Part shown: positions 11,981 to 23,735 of the stretch, piece after piece
Layout of the letters: every line of letters begins with the position of its first letter
Position numbering within the stretch: position 1 is the first letter of the stretch
Notes under the pieces: generated by a model
The model's input: only the letters and a program-made list of their open reading frames with translations
Database searches by the model: none
What the model was told of the DNA's origin: nothing
Origin: Neoceratodus forsteri
Lineage: Eukaryota > Chordata > Ceratodontiformes > Ceratodontidae
DNA: 64,000 nt
Reading direction: 5' to 3'
NCBI GenBank assembly: GCA_016271365.2
Contig: CM057459.1
Span: forward strand, 493,843,501-493,907,500
Translations under genes and position numbers: made by a program

Positions 11981-14500
11981 ACAAGCATTTGTCAATGCCT
12001 AATGTTCGCTGCTAGTATTGCTGCTGTACCAGTTCTTGCTTGTACATATTTGTACTATATATTTACCAAGGATAGAACAGATGAGATGCTCATGCAATGT
12101 CTCATTTTCAGTGGTGTCCTGCTTTGGCACATTGTTCTATTGTAACTACCCAGAACAGGGCAGCTGAGATGCAGTATCTACTTTTAAGTGGGGGCCCACA
12201 TTTTGACCCAAATGTCCAATAGTCTTTTTATGATCAAGACAGGTGGAGGTTTTAAAATCCCATCCCAAAGGTGATTTTGCTGTGCGACTATGGAAACAAG
12301 TTTTGGAGGGGATTTGAAAAATGACACCTGCCATGTTCAGGAGGAGGGGTAACACGAAATATGTTGAACATCAGGGATTAAAATCTACAAAACATAGTTA
12401 TGAGTAGATGTTGGAATATTTATTTCCTCATAACTTAGTTGTTTTTTCACATTTTTACCCCAAATTTTTAACATAATCTTTTTATGACCATTCTGTCTGA
12501 GCATGACAGGTATCATTTATAAAACAATGGCTGAAACATCATTTTGCACCACAAGTGTTAAAACACATTTTGGGTAGGATTTGAAAAAATGACAGCTGTC
12601 ATGTTCATGAGGTGGTGTGAAAAAAATGGCTATATTGAAAAGTTGGGGTTACAATATAGGAAATGACCACAGTTACAAACATGCTTTGAAAAATTGCAAC
12701 ATAGACTCGTAACATTGTTGTTTTCTCATATTTGTACCCTGCATTTTCAACATAGCTTTCTTGTGACCCCACATAGCCTTCTTATGAGCCCACCTCATGA
12801 ACAAGGGTGGGGAACATTTTCAAATCCTGCCCAAAAGGTGATTTCGCATCACAAGTGTGAAAGCACATTTTGGCCAGGATTTGAAAAATGACAGCTGTCA
12901 CATTCATGCGATGCTGTGAAGAAATGGCTATGTTGAAAATTTGGGGACAAAATATTGTAAATTACCAAAGTTATGAGCCTGTGTTCATAAATTTCAATGC
13001 AGGCTCATAACTTTGTTGTGTTTTAATATTTTTACCACAGATTTTCAACATAGCCTTCTTATGACCCCAACTCATGAACAAGGGTGGAGAAAATTTCAAC
13101 TACTGCCTGAAAGGTGATTTCATGCAGCGACCACAACATTACCTTTCTGGACAGATTTGCCAAATTTCACTGCCATTGTTCATGAGGTGGGGTCACAAAA
13201 AAGGCAAGTTGAAAATGTGGGACAAAAATATTCAAAAATGACCAAGTTAGGCACGGGGTCATAATGTCACACACCAAAATAGCACAGCAATATACCACAA
13301 AGTCAGTACAGCGTGGTATGTTGCTCAGCAGCTTTCTTTACGTTTTGTGGGGGGTTCTGCCATCCGCACATCCGTTACAGGGAGCTATGACCCCAAAACC
13401 CCCCAACTTAAATAACCAACTCGGGGGGGGGGGGGTTGACTTTATATATCACACAAAGTGTGAAATAAAAAAAATGTCCATGCATCTCAGACTGGAATTC
13501 GAAACCTGGTCCATAGACACATTGCTTCCATTGCTGCCTGCAGCTCATCCTGTTGAGCCATGGCAGCTGCTCAGTGGACCCTCCTCCCAGCACAGCTCTC
13601 ATCCTCTTCCAGGCTACAGCAACAGGGTGCACAACAGTGCTTACATAATTTAGTAGTTTTGCACCCTGTCACTATATCTAACCACACGGTCTGCGTTGCA
13701 TGGGTTTGACCTGTGCCATATTGTATATGGCATCTTGACCTGGTAGACCAAGTTATGCGAGTAAGATCAAAACCCCACTGAAATACATTGACCCACATAA
13801 CTGATTTCCTCAGTCCGCAGTCCAGCATTGAAGAGTGAAGACATATCTGTGATCCAGAAAGGATTACAGTGTTGGACTCCCAGTAGATAAATAAGGGTTG
13901 GGGTGGGGTCATGGGTGCTGAGTGGGAGGGTCAGGTGGAGGGACAGTAATAAAAGCAGAAGCAACAGACATTGATGGGCAGTTTTCTTTATTACAGGATA
14001 TATTACCACAAAACAAACAAAAAAAACTACTAGGGATGGGTTTCCTTATTTTATGTGGTGACACTGGGGATTGGGTACCCGAGTGTTGGTGTTATGTTTG
14101 GGGGGCATGCAGTGTGGGAGGGCTGGTGGGGTGACAGTAAGAGCAGTGGCAGCAACAGACATTGATGGACGATTTTCTTTTATACAGAGTGTAATTCAAC
14201 CTATGAGGGCTGGTTTTCAGCAGACTGATCTTGACAGATCAGCTGCACTTGCTGGGCAGCCTTTTGTAGATCAAAGGAAAGAGCCAACCTATGATTGGAT
14301 CGGCTCTCTCCTTTGAACTACACAACGTTTCCACCCATCAAGCCAAAACATTGTCATGACCAGCCTGGCTGATGATTGGTGCAACACTGATGAGCCCCTT
14401 GCAGACCACTCTACATTGGACTGACAGTGTTACACCCCTCAAAAACCATTCTTGTAGCAATGTGTTCACTGTGTGTACGCGCATGGTGAACATAAAAAGG
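11981..14500 (-). repeat. Unclassified large repeat family, copy D
   Basis: Aligned by eye with copies A (24564-26783), B (38501-41400) and C (50727-53198). It runs in B's orientation. The low-coordinate end has the shared ACAAGCATTTGTCAATG terminus. The body has repeated blocks with 'CATGAACAAGGGTGG', 'TGAAAGGTGATTTC' and 'GTTGAAAATTTGGGG' phrases. After the MITE at 13250-13746 it continues with a GATTTCCTCAGTCCGCAG phrase (B: CATTTCCTCAGTTCGCGG) and GGGGATTGGGTACCC (B: GGGGATTGGGCACCC). It ends near 14500 with GCGCATGGTGAACATAAAAA. A ~198-bp duplication lies at 13930-14190. No coding capacity is evident. It is the most diverged of the four. Confidence 0.7.
13250..13746. mobile_element. MITE with 9-bp target duplication (copy 1)
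   Basis: A 497-bp element is bracketed by perfect direct repeats ACCAAGTTA (13241-13249 and 13747-13755). The left end is GGCACGGGGTCATAATGTC, and the reverse complement of the right end is CTACCAGGTCAAGATGCC. A second copy at 61943-62430 has matching ends and its own 9-bp duplication. The interior shares a GAGCCA-GGCAGCTGCTCAG block with copy 2. There is no transposase. Nine-base duplications with such termini suggest a Mutator-like or other 8-10-bp-duplicating superfamily, which I cannot resolve. It interrupts repeat copy D. Confidence 0.85.
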
Positions 14501-14884
14501 TGAGAAAGACGTTCCTGTTTATACAGGCATTTAATTCTATTTAAAGCCAAGGTACATTTTTATTTTATTATTCTGACAGCAGCCATTTTTAAAGTTTTCT
14601 TTAAGTCGGTGGTTTATTAATTTTGTTAATTATTAATGCTTATGTGATTAAGTTGCCTTGCCTAACATATGCCACCTGATATTTATTCTAATCTGCTGCA
14701 TGTCTACAGAGTTGCATCCCCTTTATTACTCCATTTTATCTGAGTAAGTCTGGGTATGTAGCCTACACCATTCCAGTAAGGGGTTTCATATCTATCCCAG
14801 TAACTCCCTTCCCCCAGATGCCATATGGCATATAGTGTATATAGTATGTCGCATATTTATCCTGCTGTGGCCTGGACACCTAGG

Positions 14885-15045
14885 GCAGGATTTTCAAAAG
14901 AATCCACCCAAGATGCATCTGTCCTTATTTTTAAAGCAGAAATGTGTCCAAATCTGTTTTAACTGGGGAGGATTTTCCAAAGCATCTCCCAAGATGCACC
15001 TGCCCAAATTTTCAAAGGAAAAATGTGTCCAAACCTGTTAGACCA
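14885..15045 (+). repeat. Two-unit tandem repeat (~80 bp)
   Basis: Two adjacent units each contain GGATTTTC-AAA, a CCAAGATGCA-CTG phrase, TTTTMAAAG and AAATGTGTCCAAA-CTGTT. They differ by small changes. No gene signature is present. Confidence 0.6.
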
Positions 15046-17844
15046 TCTATTCAATGGTCTAACAGCGTTCAAAGTTTGCATTAGAGAACAGATGCAAGTG
15101 TGTCCATTTTCTGACACAGATTTTGACTTTTTTTCATAAAAGGACACAACGTCTGAAAATAGCAGCAGAGCTGCCAGGACAGAAGTGGGCGGATACAGAC
15201 ACAGGAGCAGCATCCATTTGCATCTGTGTTCAAGCCTTTTGATCCCCCCCCAGTTCTATTACTGTGATTTTTGACTTGCTCTTTCTTTTGTTTTCACTTT
15301 CCTTTATGAGCTGATTGTAAGTATGTTTACAATGTAGTGGGTTGAAGTTCCAGTGGAATGAGGTTCATGTCTCCCTTTTGAGTTTATGATGGATCAGATA
15401 AATCTGGAAGGAGAAGTAGGAAGCTTACTTGGGGACTAAGATGCAAAATGCTTATTTACAGGGGTCAATAGGAACAACAGGATAACTGTTTTTCTGTAAT
15501 ATCACAAGACAATAGAGCAAGTAAATAAAAACAACACAGTCAGGACCAACAATTGGCCTGGCCAACAGCTGTGCATTAACTCTTTCAGTTCAAGTCCTGA
15601 GTACACTTTGCAGATGATGAGACAACTACTGAACCAAGCGTGGACTCTGTGATGCGTTACCTGATCAGTAATTGGGGTCTGACCCCACAAAGCCTTTTTT
15701 ATAAACAGTGCATAACGGGGTGTCCCCTGGATGAACAGAAAAGGAAGAAGAATGCTGCTAGCAGAATGATGAAGAACTTGATGATCCTCTGCAACTCCTG
15801 CTGAGAAGTTGGAGGACCTGGGTGGAGAGAAGCTAAAGTCTCCCGACAAGGTCACTGAATGGTTGCCACCCAGCCAGTGGAGGGATAACTACAACCACCT
15901 AAAAGAAAACAAAATAACAATATGGCAACTTCCTATTCACCATACTGCAGAGTGAACCTCACTATCACTGAGCCAGGTTGGCTTCTAGGCTGACTACGCA
16001 GGGGGTACCTGCTATCGCTACTCTGGCTACTTCAGACTTTGGTGTCTTCTGCTGTGCCTTCAGAGCAGACTTCAAGATTCAGGTACTGAATGGTGGGGAT
16101 CTGAAAGCATCAGCTAGCTGGATGGGAAGCAGAAGGAGGTAGGTCAGTGGAGGCTGAGGATAAAGCTGAAAGCTGGAAGATGCAGTCATCAGGTGTGCTG
16201 GGTCTGGCAAGGTGTTGCCAGAAGAAACAAAAATTGTGGTGATGCTGAACACTTCACCTTGTACTGGCCCAGGTGGCAATAGGGATGTTCCCACTAGGCC
16301 AGTGGTTATAGACAACAGTTCAGACCTTGGGGAAAACAGTTCAGGTCACAAGGACAAAACTTGTATAGGCAGCCCTTTTAGTTCTTATGCACAACAGTTT
16401 AAGTCAGAAAAAAAAAGTTAGCATAGGCAAACACAATTCAATGCAGGTCCAAACAGTTCAGGCCTGAGGCAGAATAGTTCAATCTACAGGGGCAAATATA
16501 GCAGCACAGTTCTGTTTGTTGGAGGCCCAGCACTAGCCACTTAGTTCAGTTCCTAGGGAAGGGACACTGCTATGTAGTTCCCTCAGTGGTCACTAAAGCA
16601 GTCTGGTAGTGAAGAACCTCAAGTGTGTGCTGGCCCTTTAAATTAACCCTCTCAGCTTGCACTCCTGTGCACTAGCTGGGGAAAGCTCACCTTCCCTTAA
16701 TATTAATCAACTTTACTATCTCTGCTATGGCCCACTTCTTCCCCTCAGTACAGGAGGCAAGCAGAACACTGAATTCCAAGAGCTTAATGTAGTTTCTCTT
16801 CTGTCTCTGCATTACAATAATCAGCTCAGGTTACAGTCAGATAACTGAAGACTGAATCCCTTCCATTTTCAGACTATGCCGGATCTGTCTTTAGCTAGCA
16901 ATCCTTGCTTTTTGTTATGTATGTGGGTGGGATGCAGAAGGCTTTCCTTGGTTAAACAGAGACCTTAGCTTCAGCCTCCTTGACTCCCCCTCCTCTCCCT
17001 CTCTCTCTCTCTCTCCCTGTCTCTCTCTCTGCCCTTCTCTTTCACTGAATAAAACTGGACAGAGTGAACTACTCTCTCTTCCTGCCTGGAGGGCAAGATA
17101 CATAAACAGCTGTCTGTCTCTCTCTCTCTCTCTCTCTCTGACTCCAGCCTACTTGCTGATTATAAAAGAATGCTGGGCTTGAAATCTACTCACTCCTGAG
17201 CTGCTGCCAAACCACAAAGAAGAGATAGGATCTCTTCGGCTATAGCCCACTGCACTGGAGGAGGCATAAATAAAAAAAAAAAACAGGAACTATCTGCTTC
17301 TGCTGTGCCTTCAAAACAACAACTGTGCTAGAAATCTTCTGGAGCGGAGTTACACTGATGGGGCCCAAGGACTCACTTCAGCCTTCTGCAGGCAATCTGA
17401 CCTCTACCCTGACCCTGTGTCCCCTACCCTCACTGGCCACATTGCCTGTGGTTAAGGAGTTGTCATAGCAAAACCTGCAGTGTGAATTGAAACACAGGTA
17501 GCCACAGGTGCAGGAAATTGTTTCCCTCATTGTTTTCAGGCCACAAAGTTTTGTATTGGATCAGGAAAGGTTACATCATAACTATTGTCAACCAATTTCC
17601 CTGGGTGGAGACTTGATCAGATTGCTATAAGCTGCTAGAGTCTGCAATATTTAGAGACACAAAGCACATCTTCTTGACCTGGAAGAACACTACTTCTTTA
17701 TTCAGTTGTGAGCTGTGTGGTAAATTCTATAGTCACTTGATATCTGCAACAATGTGCACTTTTGCTCAGTTCTGTGGGAGGTGAAACTAACCACCTTTGT
17801 TAATTGCTTTTTATTTATGTATTTATTTAGTGTTTAACCAAGAA
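15046..17844. other. Unassigned stretch with CT-rich tracts
   Basis: No coding frame or terminal repeat stands out. The region 16310-16550 repeats an AACAGTTCAGGYC-like phrase several times. CT-rich simple tracts lie at 16983-17040 and 17116-17140. The region could be an old LTR or transposon interior, but I see no proof. Confidence 0.35.
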
Positions 17845-18185
17845 GGGGCTTGCAAACTCTGTTTATCTTGTGAGTAACTTCAGAAGGATTTAAATACTGC
17901 ATTTGGGTAGACCCCTGGAGGTATTTAGATCGTCTACTAGGATTTTCTAACAGTTAAACTATTTTTAAATAAATTACAGGTGACTGAGGAGTTGAAAAAG
18001 GAGCTTGCAAACTCTGCTTATCTTGGAAGTAAGGTCACAAGGGTTTGAATACTGCATTTTGGTTGTCCCTTGGGGGTAGCTGGATTGACTACTAGAATTT
18101 TGGGACAGAAACTATTTTTAAATAATTTACTGGTGCGTAGGATTTTGTGATAGTTAAGCTATTTTTAAATAAGTTACTGGAGGTT
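17845..18185 (+). repeat. Tandem ~154-bp monomers upstream of CR1 ORF1
   Basis: TGCAAACTCT followed by a TTATCTTG phrase occurs at 17851 and again at 18005, a spacing of 154. Further shared phrases are AATACTGCATTT, CTACTAG-ATTTT and CTATTTTTAAATAA; the last appears three times. They lie directly before CR1 ORF1 and probably form its 5' UTR. Tandem 5' monomers in LINEs can act as promoters, but that role is inferred. Confidence 0.65.
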
Positions 18186-18453
18186 AGTTAAATTACTATA
18201 AAGGGCAGTACTCAACAGGGTGGTGGAGCAGTGGTGTATTTGATTGTTTCTAACAGTCACCTGTGGTTGTGGACTACACCCCCTTCCCCACACCCCACAC
18301 CCCCAGGCATGGCATTTCCTTTATAGTCAAAGTTCTGACATCACTTCCTCAACAGATCTTGGGGCAGAACTGTCACATTCTTAATAATCCATCACAGTGC
18401 ATAAAGGGTAAGTACACACCACCAAAAAAAAATATATATATATATATTACATA

Positions 18454-19399
18454 TTGTATACTATAAGGGAGAGGGACATGTGGGGAGTGGTACAATGCAC
18501 TGGCTGTGGGGCAGCAGTTTTCCAGGAGACATTCTGGAAACTGCATTGCTGTCCTATTTGCAGGCAACTATCAGCTCTGAGGGAGGAGATTGCCCACCTC
18601 CAGGTTGAACTGGCAAGGACTAAGGAGGTCTTCTCCACCCAAAGAGCATCACTGCCACAACCACTGCCTCAGAGGTTGCCAAGTATGAAGATCAGTTGGA
18701 CCACAGTGGGTTCTGGGGGGGTGCGGGTGGTGGAACAAAGGCAAAGACCCCTAGTTGTACCTCTACACAAATCATATGCCAGTCTGGCAGAGCAACGTTC
18801 CTCTAGGATGGCACCCTCAGTGGAGACCAAGAAGAATGCTGAGGACATCCACAAGGGAGACCCACAAAAGGGTGGCAAGGGACACCACAGGGGAAGGAAA
18901 CAGCTTCTGATAGGGGACTCAATTGTTAGGGGCTAGAACTGGGGAAGGGACAGAAAAGGAAAGTAGGGTGCCTGCCTGGTGTCATGGCTTGAAGGGACAA
19001 GAAGTGAATCCTCAGGATTGCAGAAGCAGCATCACAGGAGAGGGAACTAAATATCATTGTCCACCTTGGGACAAATGACCTAGCTAGGCATGGAATCAGT
19101 GCAGTGAAGGATGAATCTGTGGAGTTGGGGAGGGGCCTCAGACAGGTAGCAAGCATGGTTACCTTCTCAGAGGTGCTGCCAGTCCATGGCAGGGGTGAGG
19201 CTAGGGTACTGCACACCATGTAGTTTAATAAATGGTTGCAAAACTGGTGCAGAGCACAGGGTTTGGCTTCATTGGGGACTGGGGGTACACCTGGAGAGAT
19301 GAAGGTCTATACTGGCACGACGGTCTGCATCTGTCCACAAAGGGAACCAAGCTCCTAAGTGACAGATTTAAATGCTTCCTTGGCAAGCTTTTAAACTAG
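18454..19399 (+). pseudogene. CR1 ORF1: zinc-finger and SGNH esterase protein
   Basis: ORF1 of the near-complete CR1. The first 160 codons (18454-18936) show a C-X2-C...C-X2-C finger (CTGCGAAV, CCPICRQL), a heptad-like helix (LREEIAHLQVELARTKE) and then a basic Pro/Gly-rich linker. The esterase begins with LLIGDSIVRG (catalytic Ser block), directly followed by a stop at 18934-18936. In other frames HLGTNDLARHG lies near 19063 and WHDGLHLSTKGT (catalytic Asp and His) near 19315-19350. It terminates with a stop at 19397-19399. CR1 ORF1 esterases are a known feature of the clade and may bind membranes or lipids. All triad residues are visible, but frameshifts and stops make this copy dead. Confidence 0.85.
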
Positions 19400-21253
19400 C
19401 CAAAGGGGGGAGGTGCTGATAAGAGGCAGGAAATTGCAAGCCTCCCCCCACAAAACATGGCAGGTAGTAAGGTAAACACTGAGGTATAGAGCTTAACAGA
19501 GGGCAGGACAGGGGTAAATGGAAAAATAGACAAAGGCAACAAGAGCAGGGATGGGGGGAAAAGGATAAAGCCAACATTAAATGGAAGGCAATGAGTACCA
19601 ATGCCCAAAGTCTGGGAAACAAGCTTCCTGAGCTAGTAGCACTTATGGAAGATGAACAATTGGATATTGTGGCAGTCACCGAAACATGGTACACAGAGAA
19701 CCATGACTGGGATGTCAACATACTGGGGTACACAGTCTACAGAAGGGACAGGGAGGGTAAAAGAGGAGGTGGAGTAGCTCTATACATAAGGGAAGGGATC
19801 AAAGCTACAGAACTAAAAAGTAAAGGGGAGGACAAGAGGCACTCTGGGTCACCTTGGAGACAGGGATGGCATCACAGTCTGCACAGGGGTTGTATACAGA
19901 CCCCCATCTCAAGGGGAGGAAATGGACAAGAAAATGATAGAGGACATTCTCAAAATGGCTGAAAAAGGGAGATACTGTTGATGGGGGACCTGAATATGCC
20001 AGTTGTTAACTGGATGACATGTACTGCAGCCACATTCAAGAGCAGGGTCATTCTCAATGCCCTGCAGGGGGCAGGCCTTAGACAGCTAGTGTTGGAACCC
20101 ACTGGTGAGGGAGCAATACTAGACCTGGTACTCTCAAATGGAAAGAGGATCACAAATTTAGAAGTCAGTAGACATCTGGGAACAAGTGACCACTGCACAG
20201 TGTGCTTCACAATAAGCACAACCATGGAGACAAGTCATACAAGAACAAGGATACTGGACTTTAGAAGGGCTGACTTTGGCAAAATGGGTGAATACCTGAG
20301 GAATGCACTAGCAAATGGCCAAAAAGGAGGGATGGAAGAACAATGAAGTAAAATCAAAACTGCTATCATAGAGGCAATAAGCCTTTGTGGACAAATAAGG
20401 AAAACAAAGTGGAGTAAGAAACCACTATGGTTTTCAAAAGAGGTGGCAGGGAAGGTTAAGGAGAAAAAGGCTGCATTCAAAAAGTATAAGGAATCACAGA
20501 AGGAGCACGACAGGGAACTGTATCAATGAAAGCAGAAAGAAGTGGGGAAGGCGGTCAGAATAGCAAAGGCTCATACCGAGGAAAAAATAGCCAACTCAGT
20601 TAAGAAGGGGGATAAAACCTTTTATAGGTACATTAGGGAGCAAAGAAAGGTTAAGGGAGGAATAATGAAGATTAATAAAGGAGAAGGGAGGTGGGCAGAG
20701 GGAGACAGTGAAAAGGCAGAGATACTGAATGAATACTTTTGCTCAGTATTCACAAAAGAAGATGAGGAGGAGTTACCTAAACCAGACAGTAGAAGCATTC
20801 TGGGTAGGGGGTTGACACCAGTCCATTTACAGAAGAAAGAGTCCTGAAAGAACTCCTGAAACTCAAGGTGGACAAAGCAGTGGAGTCTGATGGGATTCAC
20901 CCCAGAATCCTAAAAGAACTAAGGGAGGACCTAGTGACACCACTGACCACACTTTTTAACAAATCATGGGAGGATGAGGTGATACCTGAGGACAGGAGGA
21001 GGAGGGCAGATGTGATTCCCCTTCACAAAAGTGGGAGCAAGGCAGAAGCAGAAAACTACAGACCTGTAAGTTTGACCTCAGTGGTAGGGAAAATGATGGA
21101 ATCACTTCTGAAAGAAAGAATTGTTGAGTACCTAGAGGCTAGCGGGGCACAGGACCCAAAGCAGCATGGATTTACAGCAAGAAGGTCATGTCAGAAGAAT
21201 CTAATTGATTTCTTTGACTGGGTGACCAAAGTAATGGATCAGGGAGGGTCTGT

Positions 21254-22510
21254 TTTTATTTATTTATTTACTAAGCATCAGTTTACAACCTTTGAGCCAG
21301 AGGCTCTTTTACAAAGGTACCTCATCACAGAGAAGACAATACAGTGATAACAACTTAGTACAGAGAAACAGTGTACAGTTTTTTTTTTGAGGATACAGGA
21401 GGACAAATGAGATCAACAGTTTACCACATACAGGGTTGGTGAAGTTAACATTGTTCAGGGAAATAACCAGAACATCAGAAAAACAGGCTATCAATACAGT
21501 GTGCTTCAGGGGAGTCAACAGGGAGGTAACAGGAACCAAGGGTAGAGAAGGTAGAGGATTTGAGCAGCCAACAGGGGGCTTTGTCAGAGAATAAGCAAGA
21601 TAGCTTAGAAACAGCAACAGCTGCGAGTGGTGAAAAGGTGGTTCCGGAGGGTAGTTTTAAAGCAAGAGATTGTGGGGGCATCTGAGATACTGGCAGGGAG
21701 GGAATTGTACCAAGAAGGGGTACGGTAGTGGAAAGCCCGTTGTCCATGAGAGGTCCTTGCCCTAGGTACCTTCAATTTGGTTTTACAGGAGGACCGTGTT
21801 GAAGCTAGGGAGTTAACACGGTGGATAATGGCAGTCAAACCAGGAGAAGAGAGCCCAAGGAGAGTTTTTTTTGTAAGGATGCAGGTTTGATACCTAAGAC
21901 GTTCGTCAAGATTGAGCAGATTAGCCTGGGAGTAAAGATGGCAGGTATCTGTAAGTCCAGGAGCACCTAAGATTAGTCGACAGCCTTATTTAAGGTGAGG
22001 CGGATTTTGTTTAGCAAGGTCTGGTCAGCAGCCCCGTAGACTGGTAAGCCATAGTCAATAAGTGACAGAATGGAGGACATAACTGCGAGTTGGAGGGCAT
22101 CGGGGGGGAGACAGTGTTTGTGGTGGTAAAGGATTCCCAACCTAATATTGGTGGTGGAGGCTAAGGCGGAGATATGGGAATGGAACGTGAGGGCAGGGTC
22201 AAAGGTTATCCCAAGGTATTTGTATGTGTAAACTTGTTTGAGTGGGAACATAGAGCTAGCGAAGACTTGAAGTTGGAAATTACTAGCTTTGTTTTGGGGG
22301 TGGGAGAAGATCATAGGTTTGGTCTTTTTAAGATTGATAACCAGTCTATGTTCTTTAAACCAGGCTTCCACGTCTTTATAGGATAATTGCAGGGAATCTT
22401 GGAGGGTGGTGGGGTTACGGTCAGAAGCGAAGATAACAGCATCATCTGCATAAAGAAGGAGTTTACCAGTACAGGCACCTGGCAGGGTGTTTAGATAAAG
22501 AGAAAAGAGC
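21254..22510 (-). mobile_element. LINE-A3, 5'-truncated L2-like LINE nested in CR1
   Basis: A minus-strand insertion exactly within the CR1 RT codons for GGSV-DMAYLDFSKAF. The target duplication is AGGGTCTGT on the left (21245-21253) and AGGGCTGT on the right (22511-22518). In the minus sense it begins inside the RT just before LLLYADDAVIFAS and continues with WFKEHRLVINLKKTKPMIF and KYLGITFDPALTFHSHI (22371-21973). A C-terminal SWYNSLPASISDAP block (21838-21605) follows, then a 3' UTR ending in a (TAAA)n-type tail at 21254-21270. The family resembles LINE-A1 and A2. Confidence 0.9.
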
Positions 22511-22531
22511 AGGGCTGTGGATATGGCCTAC

Positions 22532-22583
22532 CTAGACTTTAGCAAGGCATTTGACACCTAGACTTTAGCAAGGCATTTGACAC
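22532..22583 (+). repeat. Perfect 26-bp tandem duplication in CR1 RT
   Basis: The units 22532-22557 and 22558-22583 are identical and encode part of the LDFSKAFD motif. As 26 is not a multiple of 3, the duplication shifts the frame at the catalytic block. Confidence 0.95.
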
Positions 22584-23628
22584 AGTCCGCACAAAAGACT
22601 AATAATTAAGTTAGCCAGCCTGGGAGTGGGTCCCAGGGTGGTAGCCTGGGATAGCAAACTGGCTGCACAACAGGACACAGAAGGTAATAGTGAATGGAAC
22701 ACATTCTGAAGAAAGGGGGGTTACTAGTGTTGTACCTCAGGGCTCAGTACTGGGTCCAGTCCTCTTTAACATCTTTATAGGTAACATTGCAGAGGGTCTG
22801 GAGGAAAAGGTATGCCTCTCTGCAGATGACACAAAGATCTGTAACAGAACTGATACAAGGGGGGGTAGAAAGGATGAGAAGGGACTTGGCAAGGTTGGAG
22901 GAATGGTCAGACATATGGCAACTTATATTCAACGCAAAGAAGTGCAAATTAATGCACCTGGGAAACAAAAACCCAGGAGAAGAGTATACAATAGCAGGGG
23001 AGGTACTAACAACAACAAAAATGGAAAGGGACTTGGAGGTAGTCATATCAGATGACCTAAAGGTGGGTAAGCAATGTGAGAAGTCAGTAAGGAGAGCCAG
23101 GGGGATACTGGGATGCATAGGAAGGAGCATCACAAGTAGAAAAAGGGAAGTGGTTATCCCTCTGTACAGACAGTTGGTGAGACCCCATCTGGAATACTGT
23201 GTGCAGTTTTGGAGACCCCATCTATGCAAGGACATAGACAGGATGGAAGCAGTCCAGAGGACTGCAACTAAAATGGTGCAGGGTCTGCATCAGAAATCAT
23301 ATGAAGAGAGACTGAGAGAGCTTAATATGTATACCCTTGATGAAAGGAGGGACGGGGGGACATGATAGAAACTTTCAAGTACCTCAAGGGAATCAACAAA
23401 GTCCAGGAGGGTAGCATCTTTCAGAAAAAGAGATGTGTAAAACAAGGGGCACAATTTAAAGATGGGGGATGGCCTAGGGTAATGCGAGGACATTTTTTTC
23501 ATGGAGAGAGTGGTGGATGCATGGAACCACCTTCCTGGGGAGGTTGTTGGGTCTAAAACAGTGGGGGAATTCAAACATGCATGGGACAGACATAAGGCAA
23601 TTGTAGTGGGAGGTTGCAGAAAGTAGGC

Positions 23629-23735
23629 TGTTGGTTAACTAGAATCTGCAGCTTATCCAATAGGAAGGGAAATGGGCAGACTGGGTTGGCCAAGTGGTCC
23701 TTATCTGCCGTCAAAGTCTATGTTTCTATGTTTCA
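23629..23735 (+). other. CR1 3' UTR and terminal repeat
   Basis: The short 3' UTR closes with GTCAAAGTCTATGTTTCTAT and a further GTTT, i.e. a tandem TCTATGTT octamer. CR1 elements typically end in such octamers instead of poly(A). This fixes the 3' boundary near 23735. Confidence 0.8.

Larger units (their letters stand above)
19591..23628 (+). pseudogene. CR1 ORF2: APE endonuclease and reverse transcriptase (interrupted)
   Basis: The endonuclease starts at 19591 with STNAQSLGNKL, DIVAVTETW (catalytic Glu present) and GKRGGGVALYI. It continues in another frame with MGDLNMPVVNW (19981) and HLGTSDHCTV. The linker and RT finger region cover 20542-21240 (FYRYIREQR, NEYFCSVFT, VESDGIHPRIL, NYRPVSLTSVVGKMMES, HGFTARRSC). 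After the LINE-A3 insertion, RT resumes at 22519 with AYLDFSKAFD, VPQGSVLGPVLFNIF, SADDTKI and the CR1 C-terminus (LGCIGRSI, PLYRQLVRPHLEYC). The final codons end near 23628. Several frameshifts, a 26-bp duplication at 22532-22583 and the insertion inactivate it. Confidence 0.9.
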
